The notes: generated by a model not told the origin, from the letters alone. A stretch of DNA of 64,000 bases from Candidatus Baldrarchaeum yapensis (GCA_016840465.1 JAEOSH010000003.1:28176-92175); one strand, 5' to 3'. Numbered from the stretch's first letter, positions 8,607-17,642 are shown. Numbers and translations: made by a program.

Positions 8607-10172
8607 TTGGACGTAAAGCAGTACTTGGAAGTACTAAAGCAGGATCCCATGCCCTTCAAAAGTTTCGTCTCACGAGGAGATGTTCCCGATGAAATAGACA
8701 TTCCAGAGCCAAGAATGGACGCAGAAGAGATGGTTAACGACGCGATTCTCATGGTAAAAATGACTAGGATTCCAAGAATAGTTCCGGTAATAGGAGATGC
8801 GGGAATGGGAAAAACACACTTCTTCTGGGCACTTAAGAAGAGGGAGGAGGAAAATAATACTCTTATCGTGTATGTACCGAGCCCACCGAACCCTGCAAAA
8901 GTGTTTTTGCACTTTTACACGTGCCTAATGGACGAATGCGGCCCTTACCTCATCCAATGTGCATCAAAAAGAATCCTAAATCAAGTGGGCAACACGAATG
9001 GAGAACTGAGCGATATGCTTGCGGCCTTAGCACGAAAATACCCAGGAGTGTACGCGGATGTTGCAAAAGCCATCTTACTTTACACATTAGATGAAAAACT
9101 CAAAAGCCTCGCGGAAAGGTGGCTCTATGGTGAAACTCTGAGCGAGGAGGACATGGAAGCGCTGGGAATAAGAAGACCAATTGAAGAGGAGGACATATGC
9201 TTTGCCGCACTGAAAATGCTCATAGAAAACTGCGACAAGGTCGTCCTACTCTACTTAGATGAGATTGAAAGCCCACTCGTGAACTGGGGAGAGGACGCAG
9301 AACGGAAGTTCCTTGATGCAATAAAAAGAATATACAACGAAGTCGGTGGCGTATGTTTCGTGATCACAGCCCTCCCGTCCACATGGAAGAAAATCACACA
9401 AATAATGGACTCAACACTGTTAAGTAGAATGGATGAGCCTGCACGGCTCAGAAAATTCTCCATGGAAAACATAAAAGAACTCTACAAGAAGGCGATGCTT
9501 AAATACTGGGAACAGAAAGGTATAACCCCACCGGATGATGAATACTTCCCGCTCTCGGAAGAAGAACTGGAAGAGATCTATGAAAGGAGTGGTGGGAATC
9601 CAAGAGAAGCCATAAAACTGATAATGAGGAAAATAGTGCAAATTGCAACCGGAAGGTTGCCAATTGATACAACTCGCCGGGAAATCAGACTCACGCATGC
9701 CGCGCTTGCAGATGCTCTCTTCTTTGCAATAAAGAGCATAGCCGAGGAACTAGGGCTACAGGCAAAACTCGTAATGGCATATTCATTCAGCGTAGGAAGC
9801 AAGAAGCAACATGTGGATGCAATACTAGAGGTAAGTGATACATCGAAATCCGTCAAAATAGGCTTGGAGATACCGAATGTGAGAAATTGGAACAGAAGCG
9901 GCGGTGTTGCAGCATATTATGCTCTCATAAGGTTAAAGAACGCAATATTAGCTGGCTTAGTAAGTAAAGGAATATTATTGGTCCCAAAGGGAACTTCAGG
10001 CGCAAAATACAGAAGGGAAGCCGAGGCCCTGAAAGACAAGGTGCTGATAATAGAAATCTCCGAAGATGACGCAAGAATACTTATCGAAATGGAACAAAGC
10101 AGGGTATTGACAAGAGAAAGGACAAGAATATTGGAGGAGATACGATCCTTTATCTCAAATGTCACGCGATAA
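8607..10172 (+). CDS. Uncharacterised P-loop (AAA/ORC-like) ATPase with a C-terminal alpha/beta domain
   Basis: A 521-residue ATPase of unknown role. Walker A is GDAGMGKTHFFW near residue 68, Walker B is VVLLYLDEIE near 216, and a sensor-like VCFVITALPSTW follows near 250. A helical lid with GGNPREA, typical of ORC/Cdc6-related AAA proteins, sits near residue 330. Residues from about 375 form a separate domain with a VDAILEV strand, an IGLEIP strand and KGILLVPKG, a strand-helix pattern that resembles a restriction-nuclease-like fold without a clear E-x-K. The TTG start at 8607 follows GGAGGG by six bases. It is not a canonical Orc1/Cdc6. It lies next to the histone gene and the AT-rich non-coding region. 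Confidence 0.7.
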   Translation: MDVKQYLEVLKQDPMPFKSFVSRGDVPDEIDIPEPRMDAEEMVNDAILMVKMTRIPRIVPVIGDAGMGKTHFFWALKKREEENNTLIVYVPSPPNPAKVFLHFYTCLMDECGPYLIQCASKRILNQVGNTNGELSDMLAALARKYPGVYADVAKAILLYTLDEKLKSLAERWLYGETLSEEDMEALGIRRPIEEEDICFAALKMLIENCDKVVLLYLDEIESPLVNWGEDAERKFLDAIKRIYNEVGGVCFVITALPSTWKKITQIMDSTLLSRMDEPARLRKFSMENIKELYKKAMLKYWEQKGITPPDDEYFPLSEEELEEIYERSGGNPREAIKLIMRKIVQIATGRLPIDTTRREIRLTHAALADALFFAIKSIAEELGLQAKLVMAYSFSVGSKKQHVDAILEVSDTSKSVKIGLEIPNVRNWNRSGGVAAYYALIRLKNAILAGLVSKGILLVPKGTSGAKYRREAEALKDKVLIIEISEDDARILIEMEQSRVLTRERTRILEEIRSFISNVTR

Positions 10173-10228
10173 TCAGACGCTGGAAACCCAAAAAATTGTA
10201 AAAAGGTGAAAAATTTAAGGCTCTAGAA

Positions 10229-10450
10229 TCAGCCAAAGAGTTGCTTGTATGCAAGCTTAATGTCATCAGCAGTTATGGTTTTTCTTCCTGCATGTTCCGC
10301 GAGTTCTCTCGCTGCGCTCGCAATCTTCAATGTGAGGTCCTCTAACAACTCTCGTAACGTCCTAGTAGCGGTCGCACTGACTCTCTCAGCGCCTCCCTTC
10401 TTAATCAGTCTCTCTATTGGTGCAAGTGGGAATAATCTCTCACGAGGCAT
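10229..10450 (-). CDS. Archaeal histone
   Basis: A histone-fold DNA-packaging protein forming dimers and larger assemblies around which DNA wraps. Hallmarks are FPLAPIERLIKKGGAERVS, a long central helix beginning TATRTLRELLEDL, the RKTITADDIKLAYKQL C-terminal segment, and the TI-T-DD motif that contacts the DNA loops. Length (73 residues) is normal for single-fold archaeal histones, with no tail. The frame extends to a GTG at 10459 immediately after the AGGAGG site; the ATG at 10450 is better spaced and matches family starts. The promoter should lie in the AT-rich region above 10460. Confidence 0.95.
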   Translation of the reverse strand: MPRERLFPLAPIERLIKKGGAERVSATATRTLRELLEDLTLKIASAARELAEHAGRKTITADDIKLAYKQLFG

Positions 10451-10626
10451 ACCACTCACTCCTCCTTGTCTGCTTTCAAATCAACTATACTGCGTTTTTC
10501 AATGTGTAGGTTCTATTGGAGTTCTTTTTAAATCTTACCCTCATTTCCCATTAGAACTCAAGTAGTTGTAGCAAGATATAGCTAATAAGTGGACTCCAAC
10601 GTTGAAGCCCCCCTCTACTTATATGC

Positions 10627-10646
10627 TGATGATGCCCATATCATCA
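10627..10646. repeat. Inverted repeat, 7-bp arms
   Basis: TGATGAT and ATCATCA flank a six-base loop (GCCCAT). It lies about 180 bp upstream of the histone start. It could be an operator or an RNA hairpin; the left arm also resembles a C box, but no paired D box was found. Confidence 0.4.
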
Positions 10647-11204
10647 ATCATTGGTCGCATCAACCAGCAATCGAATATTATTCAGATGTCAATTATGGTG
10701 AGCGCTGATGTCAAATCAAACATGTAGCCACGTTCTTTCTCTCAAATATATTCTCACATTCAACAAAACAGATAAAAAAGAGAAAGGCATGTTTTAGCTA
10801 AATACGATAGTATATATTTGACAAACGATCGGATATATTGCAATTTAAAGAAGAGGAGAATATAAAATGTTGAAATGCATCAAATGAGATAACTACCGGA
10901 AAACCTCCCCTAAAGTTTTTAACTAAATACAATTAGGGGCATCGGAGAAATTATCGAGATTTTTGCGCATACTCAAAAAACAATATCGGAATAAATGAAT
11001 AATTTCAGTAAAATTGCAATATAGAAGATTTGTGAGCTTTCATACTAAGCATTACCATTTATCAAAATAAGTAATTGCAATTGATTGGTGAATTATTGTA
11101 AAATTAAAAATTCCGGCTCCAAATATCAAAATCTGATTATTTAGCAATTATTAACGTCTAAACTCACCAGTCGACAATTGCGTACTGACTAGGACTCCAA
11201 TAAT

Positions 11205-11226
11205 TATTACCTAATTAAAGGTAATA
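11205..11226. repeat. Inverted repeat, 7-bp arms
   Basis: TATTACC and GGTAATA flank an eight-base AT-only spacer, about 80 bp beyond the 3' end of the DNA ligase gene. It may be a protein site. A terminator hairpin is less likely because the arms are AT-rich. Confidence 0.35.
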
Positions 11227-11304
11227 GTGTTGAGGTCCACATCATTGCCATCATTACCTTTTGCAATATAAGTGACGGACAAGCATGCACTTCCTCCATG
11301 CCCA

Positions 11305-13071
11305 TTACTCGGTCTCTATCTTCTTAAGTTGCATCCTGTACATCTCGACTATCTCACTTGTCGTCGTAGCGTCGTACGGCCCCTTGTCATCTCTCCATCT
11401 TCCAGTAAATCGTGGGAATCTCACCGCAATTCCTGCGTCCTTCTTAATAACCCCCCATGCGCATGTGTGCACGGGACTTAACGTCAACTCATCGCCTATT
11501 ATTTCGATCACCTTTGCAGGCTCAAACCATACGTCGGGCTCAAGTTTTGAATCGACATCTTTGGGTTTTCTGTCCACCTTGTAGGGTTCGAGGATATTAG
11601 GTAACGTTTGCAGATCCGCGTCGGTGAATCCCGAGCCAACCTTGCAAATTGTCTCGAAAACCCCACGGTCAGGGTTGTATACTGCACATAGAAGAGCACC
11701 GTAAGTACCTGCACGTTTCCCCTTGCCTGCGAAGCCTCCGACTATAACAACATCTATTGGCTCCGCCATTTTCGATTGATATGATCTCTTTAGCTTTATC
11801 CACAACCATCCTCGTGCCCCAGCTTGATAAATGCTATCGGATCTTATTGATTTCATAACGAGACCTTCACAACCCGCCTCGATTGCTTGCTCGAAGAACC
11901 TCTCTATCTCCTCGACATCATTTGAAATTATCATCTGAGAGAGGCAGAATCTATCAGTTTCCCTAACTATCTGCTCCAATATCTTTCTTCTCTCGGGATA
12001 GGGCTTTGAGGTCAAGTCCTGTCCGTCAACATAGAGCGCATCGAAGAGGAAGACCTTGACGGGGTACTCCTTCATTGCCTTCTCAATATCATATTTACGC
12101 CTTCTGTGCATAAGTTCTTGGAACGGCAGAAACTCCTCGGTGTCGGGGTTTATTGCAACGATTTCTCCCTCGACGATCGCCTCATCCGCCAGAATATTCT
12201 CTCGGATGTACTCCTGTACATCCGGATACTGATCGGTTATGTTTTCAAGCCTCCTTGAAAAGATCCAAACCTGATCCCCCTTCTTATGCATCTGTGCTCG
12301 CTCTCCATCGTACTTCCATTCGCATGCGGCAACTCCGCCCAGTTTACTGAGCACCTCACGCGCCGATGACAACCTTTGGGCAAGCATCGGTCTGATGGGT
12401 CTTCCCACCCTTACAGTGAACTTCCTCAATCCCTCTAATCCTTCCTTCGCTGCAACTCTTGCAACCTCACCCAAGTCACTACATAAGTTGTATGCCCTCT
12501 CCACGATCGGTCTATTTCCCTTACCACCGGCGAATGCCATTGCAAGTGCATCTAAGATCGTCATATCCGCAATACCAAGTCGCAATCTGCCAGTTACCGT
12601 CCTTAAAAGGTATCTTGCTTCCTTGGGCTTCGCACTAGTGAGCAATCCGGAAAGAAGCTTTATTTTCTGGTCTTGCGCTCCCTCTCCCGATGTTTTTGCA
12701 ATTTTTTCAAGCGTACTGAACACCTGGGAAACTGTCAATTCTTTAGCTACAAAAAGCGTCATCTGTTTCTTCATAGAGCTAAGCTTTTCAGCAACCTTAC
12801 CAAGATCCCCAAGTTTCTTAAATAACTCCTCTACATCCCTCAAGGGCTTACCGTAGGCATAAACAAGAGCTCTCATCGCCATTTTCTCGGCAATTCCGAA
12901 CTCGAGCCCGACAAAGTCAGGGCAGATTTTCCCTTGTGTCAGATAAACAACTTTGTCTATTAGATCGGGCGGAGTTTCCTTAAAGAGCGACACTAAAAGG
13001 TTCGTCATGTCTATACGACTGCTTGTCCTCTCTATTTTCTCGTAAAATTCGCAGAGCCTGAGGTACTTCAC
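11305..13071 (-). CDS. lig: ATP-dependent DNA ligase
   Basis: The replicative ligase that seals nicks with ATP through a lysyl-adenylate. Motif I KYDGER is near residue 250 with the nucleotidyl-acceptor Lys; later motifs include a VEGEIVAI segment (IV-like) and GLVMKS (IV), then WIKLKR (V). An N-terminal DNA-binding helical domain and a C-terminal OB fold complete the normal 588-residue length. The frame is open to 13104, but GGAGGAATTCAT directly precedes a GTG at 13071 that begins VKYLRLCEFYEKIE, the usual archaeal start, so I use it. Single gene, read away from the AMP phosphorylase promoter. Confidence 0.95.
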   Translation of the reverse strand: MKYLRLCEFYEKIERTSSRIDMTNLLVSLFKETPPDLIDKVVYLTQGKICPDFVGLEFGIAEKMAMRALVYAYGKPLRDVEELFKKLGDLGKVAEKLSSMKKQMTLFVAKELTVSQVFSTLEKIAKTSGEGAQDQKIKLLSGLLTSAKPKEARYLLRTVTGRLRLGIADMTILDALAMAFAGGKGNRPIVERAYNLCSDLGEVARVAAKEGLEGLRKFTVRVGRPIRPMLAQRLSSAREVLSKLGGVAACEWKYDGERAQMHKKGDQVWIFSRRLENITDQYPDVQEYIRENILADEAIVEGEIVAINPDTEEFLPFQELMHRRRKYDIEKAMKEYPVKVFLFDALYVDGQDLTSKPYPERRKILEQIVRETDRFCLSQMIISNDVEEIERFFEQAIEAGCEGLVMKSIRSDSIYQAGARGWLWIKLKRSYQSKMAEPIDVVIVGGFAGKGKRAGTYGALLCAVYNPDRGVFETICKVGSGFTDADLQTLPNILEPYKVDRKPKDVDSKLEPDVWFEPAKVIEIIGDELTLSPVHTCAWGVIKKDAGIAVRFPRFTGRWRDDKGPYDATTTSEIVEMYRMQLKKIETE

Positions 13072-13234
13072 ATGAATTCCTCCTCTTTTTCCTAGCACTC
13101 TCACATATAAACCACAGCAGACAGTGTTATAAAATGTCCCATTGTGATATTTCGGACTAGAGCAACTTCACACTATTTATTCCTCGCAACCTCTTCTAAA
13201 AATTCGTATAACGATTAGCATCCCCAGGCAGAAG

Positions 13235-13266
13235 TTTTATACCGCTTTCGTGTAGACCACGTGGTC
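13235..13266 (+). promoter_or_regulatory. Promoter with overlapping 12-bp palindrome for AMP phosphorylase
   Basis: TTTTATACC at 13235-13243 fits a TATA box. The perfect palindrome GACCACGTGGTC at 13255-13266 lies where transcription would start, about 25 bases downstream, and CACGTG recurs a few bases later. This placement is what a repressor site would have. The resulting leader to the start codon would be about 125 bases. Confidence 0.45.
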
Positions 13267-13343
13267 GTGATTGCACACGTGACGAGCAAATCTTAACCCT
13301 TGTCGCCGTGTTGCTCTAATGACGGAATCGCTTAAATTCACAT

Positions 13344-13380
13344 AGGGTGTTAAAATCACCCTTAGTGCACCCGTGGGTGA
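13344..13380 (+). promoter_or_regulatory. Two alternative hairpins enclosing the ribosome-binding site of AMP phosphorylase
   Basis: Four segments occur in order: AGGGTG (13344-13349), CACCCT (13357-13362), CACCC (13368-13372) and GGGTG (13375-13379). The first two pair as one hairpin and the last two as another; the second and fourth could also pair. The last segment, GGGTGA, is the ribosome-binding site for the TTG at 13389. This could control translation by hiding or exposing that site. Confidence 0.45.
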
Positions 13381-13388
13381 GCAGTTTG

Positions 13389-14906
13389 TTGAGGTTTCGT
13401 GCTCGTGTGTTAGGGGTACATTTCGGCGGCAATGTTGTCATTCTAAATCCTGATGACATGGAAGAACTTGAAACTTCGATTAACGAGCGGGTAAGGGTCA
13501 AATGTAGTGGCATGGAGTTTTCCGCAACCGTTTGCGGTTCGCGGCAATTAATACAAAGGGGAGAGGTCGGAATTCCGGAAAATATTGCGACATTTTATGG
13601 CATTGCCGATGGGGACATTGTCGAGGTTCGTCCATCATCAATACCCGCTTCAATAGAGTACATTAAGAAGAAGATCGATGGCAAGTCCCTAACGTACGAG
13701 GAGATTTCAAGTATCGTGAAAGATATGGTCAGGGGGAACCTCAGCGACATAGAGATAATAGCATTTATTTTGTCGGAACAGTTTCACGGCATGAGCGTAG
13801 ACGAGATAGAGTATCTTGCGAGGGCCATTGCGGAAAGCGGAGTACAGGCGGATTTCGAGGAGCCAGTCTATGACAAACACTCCATTGGAGGAGTGCCGGG
13901 AAACAAAGTATCGTTGTTGATAGTGCCAATAGTTGCAGCAGCGGGATTGCTCATTCCAAAAACTAGTAGTAAGGCTATTACAAGCCCGGCCGGAACCGCC
14001 GATACGATGGAGGTGCTGGCACCAGTAGAATTCTCGGTAGAAGAACTCGTGAAAATTGTAAAGAAAACAAAAGGCGCAATAGTCTGGGCAGGAGGTTTAA
14101 ACATATGCCCAGCAGACGACATATTTATACGTGTGCAACGACCGTTGATGCTGGATCCGGAACCCCACATGATAGCAAGTATGATGTCTAAGAAAATCGC
14201 ATTAGGTATCGACTTCCTAGTTATAGATATCCCTATGGGAAAGGAAACAAAGGTGGAAACGAAAGAGCACGCCATAAGGCTAGCGAGAAAGTTCACGGAA
14301 CTGGGCGAGAGATTGAATATACACGTAGAATGTGGGATAACTTACGGCGGTCAACCAGTGGGGCACGCAGTGGGTCCAGCTTTAGAAGCAAGAGAAGCGC
14401 TATTGGCACTAGAAGGTAAAGGTCCTTCGAGTCTTATTGAAAAATCCACTGCTCTTGCCGGAATTCTCTTTGAAATGGGAGGACTTGCGCCGCGTGGGAG
14501 AGGAAAAGATCTAGCAAAAAGAATACTTGAAAGCGGAAGGGCCTTGAAAAAGATGAGGGAGATAATAGAAGCACAGGGTGGGAATCCGGACATAAAACCC
14601 GATGATATTCCGGTAGGAGATCACAGGGCGGTAATTGAGGCACCATGTGACGGTTACGTGACTGATGTCAGCAACGCGGCGATAACAAAAATCGCAAGAG
14701 CCGCTGGTGCGCCCAGGGATAAAGGCGCGGGCGTTGTGATTCGATATAAACGGGGACATAAGGTGAAAAAAGGTGAACCCATATTGGAAATATATGCCGA
14801 AAGGGAGAGCAAGTTATCGGAAGCTTACTCCCTTGCAGTAAAGCTGAATCCTATAACAATTGAAGGAATGTTGCTCTACAGGTATCCTGACTTTGAGTTC
14901 AGTTAA
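13389..14906 (+). CDS. AMP phosphorylase (thymidine phosphorylase family)
   Basis: Converts AMP and phosphate to adenine and ribose-1,5-bisphosphate, the entry to the archaeal pentose bisphosphate route that feeds type III RubisCO. The family core is clear: a KKIDGKSLTYEEI helix, DKHSIGGVPGNK phosphate loop, KTSSKAITSPAGTADTME and GGLNICPADD. The archaeal N-terminal domain of about 85 residues separates it from bacterial DeoA. The frame is open from 13347, but GGGTGA precedes tandem TTG codons, and starting at 13389 gives RFRARVLG and the usual 505 residues. No RubisCO or ribose-bisphosphate isomerase gene is nearby. The end overlaps the convergent proteasome gene. Confidence 0.9.
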   Translation: MRFRARVLGVHFGGNVVILNPDDMEELETSINERVRVKCSGMEFSATVCGSRQLIQRGEVGIPENIATFYGIADGDIVEVRPSSIPASIEYIKKKIDGKSLTYEEISSIVKDMVRGNLSDIEIIAFILSEQFHGMSVDEIEYLARAIAESGVQADFEEPVYDKHSIGGVPGNKVSLLIVPIVAAAGLLIPKTSSKAITSPAGTADTMEVLAPVEFSVEELVKIVKKTKGAIVWAGGLNICPADDIFIRVQRPLMLDPEPHMIASMMSKKIALGIDFLVIDIPMGKETKVETKEHAIRLARKFTELGERLNIHVECGITYGGQPVGHAVGPALEAREALLALEGKGPSSLIEKSTALAGILFEMGGLAPRGRGKDLAKRILESGRALKKMREIIEAQGGNPDIKPDDIPVGDHRAVIEAPCDGYVTDVSNAAITKIARAAGAPRDKGAGVVIRYKRGHKVKKGEPILEIYAERESKLSEAYSLAVKLNPITIEGMLLYRYPDFEFS

Positions 14907-15529
14907 TCCGCATACTCTTCAAGCTTTATCCCGTCTTTCGTTATTATCGCTACCTGTATTTTACCTCCCGATGCAGCATCTCGTTTTCTTGCGGCCTTTA
15001 TTGCACGCTTTGCAAGTTCAACTCCCTCTTCTATCGACATTCCGTCCCTATACCCGTCCTCCAGTACACCGTAGGCGATCACGCTACCCGAACCAGTCGC
15101 CGTGAACTTGTCTTCCTCAATCACGCTACCGAGAGGATCAAGTGAGAAGAGGTGAGGACCCTCAGAGTCTATTCCACCAACTATCAGTTGTGTTATGTAC
15201 GGGAATAACCTATTCTGGAATAACAACGCGGCAGTCAGATGGGTCACCGATCTGACGCTCGCCTCATGCTCGGTTTCTAACATTTTCAGATTTATATTTG
15301 CACGAACGAGCCTGACGAGCTGTTGGGCGTCCGCAACTGTCCCAGCAATTGTCATTGCAATTCTGTCAGTAATCTTGTGAATCTTGGCCGCTCTCTCGCT
15401 CGCAATGAGATATCCCATGGTCGCTCTCGACTCCGTAGCTAGGATGACTCCCCCATTGCATATTAGGCCTACAGTTGTTGTTCCGCTTTCGAGGACCTGT
15501 GGTTGCCTCCTTAAGGGCTCCGAGAACAT
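14903..15529 (-). CDS. psmB: Proteasome beta subunit
   Basis: The catalytic subunit of the 20S proteasome core. A propeptide of about 16 residues ends in ESG, and self-cleavage before TTTVG exposes Thr as nucleophile. The catalytic Asp/Lys pattern is visible in ATESRATMG and RAAKIHKI, with the conserved GS.....A.G and Ser-Gly regions further on. The ATG at 15529 follows GGAGG by eight bases. It converges with AMP phosphorylase and is divergent from the regulator at 15730. Confidence 0.95.
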   Translation of the reverse strand: MFSEPLRRQPQVLESGTTTVGLICNGGVILATESRATMGYLIASERAAKIHKITDRIAMTIAGTVADAQQLVRLVRANINLKMLETEHEASVRSVTHLTAALLFQNRLFPYITQLIVGGIDSEGPHLFSLDPLGSVIEEDKFTATGSGSVIAYGVLEDGYRDGMSIEEGVELAKRAIKAARKRDAASGGKIQVAIITKDGIKLEEYAD

Positions 15530-15707
15530 AGCACTCGCCTCCCGAACCTGACATATCCTCCGAACGTTTATACCATTCTCTTTAAAATGATGATGGATAG
15601 ATAACGTTTTTGGAATTTGCCTAAATGGAGAGGACAGGAATCCGCCTTAAATCGAATATTTAGACAACGTTAGAATATAACGGCGTTAACCCTAAATATA
15701 AGGTCAT

Positions 15708-15724
15708 CACCTATTGTATAGGTG
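15708..15724. promoter_or_regulatory. Operator-like inverted repeat before a regulator gene
   Basis: CACCTA, a five-base spacer, then TAGGTG: a perfect 6-bp inverted repeat lying six bases before the ATG at 15730. A TATA-like AAATATAA sits at about 15694-15701, so the repeat covers the expected transcription start. That fits autorepression by the winged-helix protein encoded next. Confidence 0.4.
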
Positions 15725-15729
15725 TTCTG

Positions 15730-16101
15730 ATGATGGAGTTACGAGCGAAGGTCATTGTAGAGGGACTGAGATCGAAAGATATCATAAAGGAGATATTCAA
15801 TCTGAGCAATTTCGAAACTGACATTTACTTCTTTTTGTTGAACGGCATATACTTACTAAAAGACATTATAAACCATTTTGACAAGAGCAAAAGTAGTATA
15901 CAGCGAGCTATTAACTCTTTGATGAAAAAGAAGCTAGTTGAAAGGGTTGCAATAAACGCAGAAGGGGGTTCCCTCCGATATGGCTATAGAGCGGTCTCGT
16001 TGGACGCCCTGAAGGAACGTATAAAGGAACTTCTCCGGAATTGGTACGCCAAAATCATGGAGGCGACCAAGAGTCTAGAACAAGGCAAGATGAGTCCTTA
16101 A
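15730..16101 (+). CDS. Winged-helix transcriptional regulator
   Basis: A 123-residue protein with a winged helix-turn-helix at about residues 25-95: a helix starting NLSNFETDIYFFLL, the recognition-helix region DKSKSSIQRAINSLMKKKLVER, then a two-stranded wing with GYRAVS. This is TrmB/MarR-like in outline. A C-terminal helix could mediate dimers. No ligand domain is present. The start is one of two adjacent ATGs (15730, 15733). An inverted repeat immediately upstream suggests it controls its own promoter. Its target genes cannot be told from context; its end overlaps the convergent CCA enzyme by four bases. Confidence 0.8.
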   Translation: MMELRAKVIVEGLRSKDIIKEIFNLSNFETDIYFFLLNGIYLLKDIINHFDKSKSSIQRAINSLMKKKLVERVAINAEGGSLRYGYRAVSLDALKERIKELLRNWYAKIMEATKSLEQGKMSP

Positions 16102-17567
16102 GAAGAACTGAATTCTATAGGAAGTATAAAACGTACAAGTACGGCTAGAGCCTTTCTACCCACGGTTGTCGTTCCGGTCTTCGAAATCGAAATAATATCA
16201 ACGTCCCTGAGTGAAAACCTCTCTAAACCTTCCACGGAAAGAAGCGATTTTACCAGTGAAAGAGCGGTAGTGTACTTCCTTTTCACACAAGTCCAATAGA
16301 ACCCCCTATCTGCGTAAGCATCTGGATGCTTTCTTAGGAACTCTTTAACATGCTCCTTTGCCCAAACGGGTGGCCCTCTTCTGATAAACGTATCGGGAAT
16401 CTTAGGTTTTTCGATAAAAAACGCCACAGCATAAATGTCCCCATTCTCAAAGTATATTTCAAATATCACCTTGCCAAATCTTTTCTCACCAGTTTCCTCA
16501 CGTTCCAATATCTTTGTCATATAAGATGCGAGCCTGTAGAGTTTATCACGTACAATAACATAATGAACATCACTTTTACATCGAAACTCCACAACTATAG
16601 TGTTTTTCCGGAACCGCCTGTGCTCATCGGCACTCAATGGTTCTATCGGCTTTCTCAGAAAATAATCCACACGAGGATTCTCAAGGAATTCCTTTATCAT
16701 CCTCCTAATGTGCAGATATGCACGTCTATCTATACTAGCGGCAAGATTCCTATTCGGGTCCACGGGATCTATTATTATCAAGAAATCATCCTTGAATCTC
16801 GGGTTGCTTTTGAGTTGAGCGGGTGGTCTATTGAAAAAATCTATAGGTTTTTGCGCAAGTTGATCAAAGTTCAGAAGCACGTTTTCAAATGAACCGTAGT
16901 GGTATACCAGTACCTCGGCACTATAACCAGTAAAACCACACCTTCCGACCGCGCTCTTATCCCCGTATGCGTGATTTGCAATGAAGAATGCCTTAAGAAG
17001 TCTAACATCATTCCGCTGAGCATCATTCAGCGCATCCTTGATAAACCTGCTGTGATGTGGTGTTCTGTCCACCGCCGTTATCGGCCCACAGCTCATCAAC
17101 GCCTCACGGGTTATATAAAAACACCCGACGATGTCTATGTCAAATCGCCCATAACGCGCTGAAAGGTAAGGGTGCTCGGCATATGCTATCTTAATATCTG
17201 AGCATCCCGCCCTGATTGCAGCCTCTTTAAAGCAGTCCTCAACTATTCTTCCGAAGATTCTCCTTATCTCCTCCGCTCTTTTACGTCTACTCATCTTGAA
17301 AATGTGGGAATACGCGGTCGGAGGGAACTCGACGAAAATGTCGATATCGCTGGCACCTCTAAGTTGGGTCTGTTTGATTCCGGTGCTACCATGTGCCTCC
17401 ACACCAACGAACTCGTATCCCTTCTCCTCCAATGTTTTAATGAGGTGGGACTTTAAGCGATCTATGACCCTATTCTGTTCTTCAATCTCTTCTTTCGTCG
17501 GTAAAATAAACTTTAAGGCCTGCTCCTTGACCCTACGTACATCTTCAAGTCTTACCATCACCTTCAA
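16098..17567 (-). CDS. cca: CCA-adding enzyme (archaeal class I tRNA nucleotidyltransferase)
   Basis: Adds CCA to tRNA 3' ends without a template. The class I nucleotidyltransferase signature is GSTGIKQTQLRGASDIDIF near residue 60, with catalytic Asp residues in DID and a third carboxylate in FDIDIVG. The central RLLKAFFIANHAYG segment and the C-terminal tail and body domains make up a length of 489 residues, slightly above the common 440-460. The first start in frame is TTG 17567; ATG 17558 is an alternative. A single gene, divergent from tatD. Confidence 0.93.
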   Translation of the reverse strand: MKVMVRLEDVRRVKEQALKFILPTKEEIEEQNRVIDRLKSHLIKTLEEKGYEFVGVEAHGSTGIKQTQLRGASDIDIFVEFPPTAYSHIFKMSRRKRAEEIRRIFGRIVEDCFKEAAIRAGCSDIKIAYAEHPYLSARYGRFDIDIVGCFYITREALMSCGPITAVDRTPHHSRFIKDALNDAQRNDVRLLKAFFIANHAYGDKSAVGRCGFTGYSAEVLVYHYGSFENVLLNFDQLAQKPIDFFNRPPAQLKSNPRFKDDFLIIIDPVDPNRNLAASIDRRAYLHIRRMIKEFLENPRVDYFLRKPIEPLSADEHRRFRKNTIVVEFRCKSDVHYVIVRDKLYRLASYMTKILEREETGEKRFGKVIFEIYFENGDIYAVAFFIEKPKIPDTFIRRGPPVWAKEHVKEFLRKHPDAYADRGFYWTCVKRKYTTALSLVKSLLSVEGLERFSLRDVDIISISKTGTTTVGRKALAVLVRFILPIEFSSS

Positions 17568-17642
17568 AGCACCGCACTGGCCTTTTCAGCATCTTTTTAT
17601 CCCTTTGCTAAAATTAGGCTATGAAGGAGGTTTGTAAACTTG

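Larger units (their letters stand above)
10460..11304. other. 845-bp AT-rich non-coding region with repeated ATTGCAAT palindromes
   Basis: No convincing gene is present on either strand. The histone promoter must lie at its left end and the DNA ligase transcript terminates into its right end. ATTGCAAT, itself a palindrome, occurs at 10837-10844, 11013-11020 and 11074-11081, and TTGCAAT again at 11261-11267. ATTACC recurs near 11050, 11206 and 11253. Two longer inverted repeats are listed separately. It might be a replication origin, a regulatory region or a structured RNA, but I see no ORB-like element and no adjacent orc1/cdc6 gene. Confidence 0.5.

Noticed and set aside
10460-11304. Confirmed replication origin
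   Set aside because: No ORB-type repeats and no orc1/cdc6 gene next to it; only AT-richness and repeats support it, so it is kept as a hypothesis.
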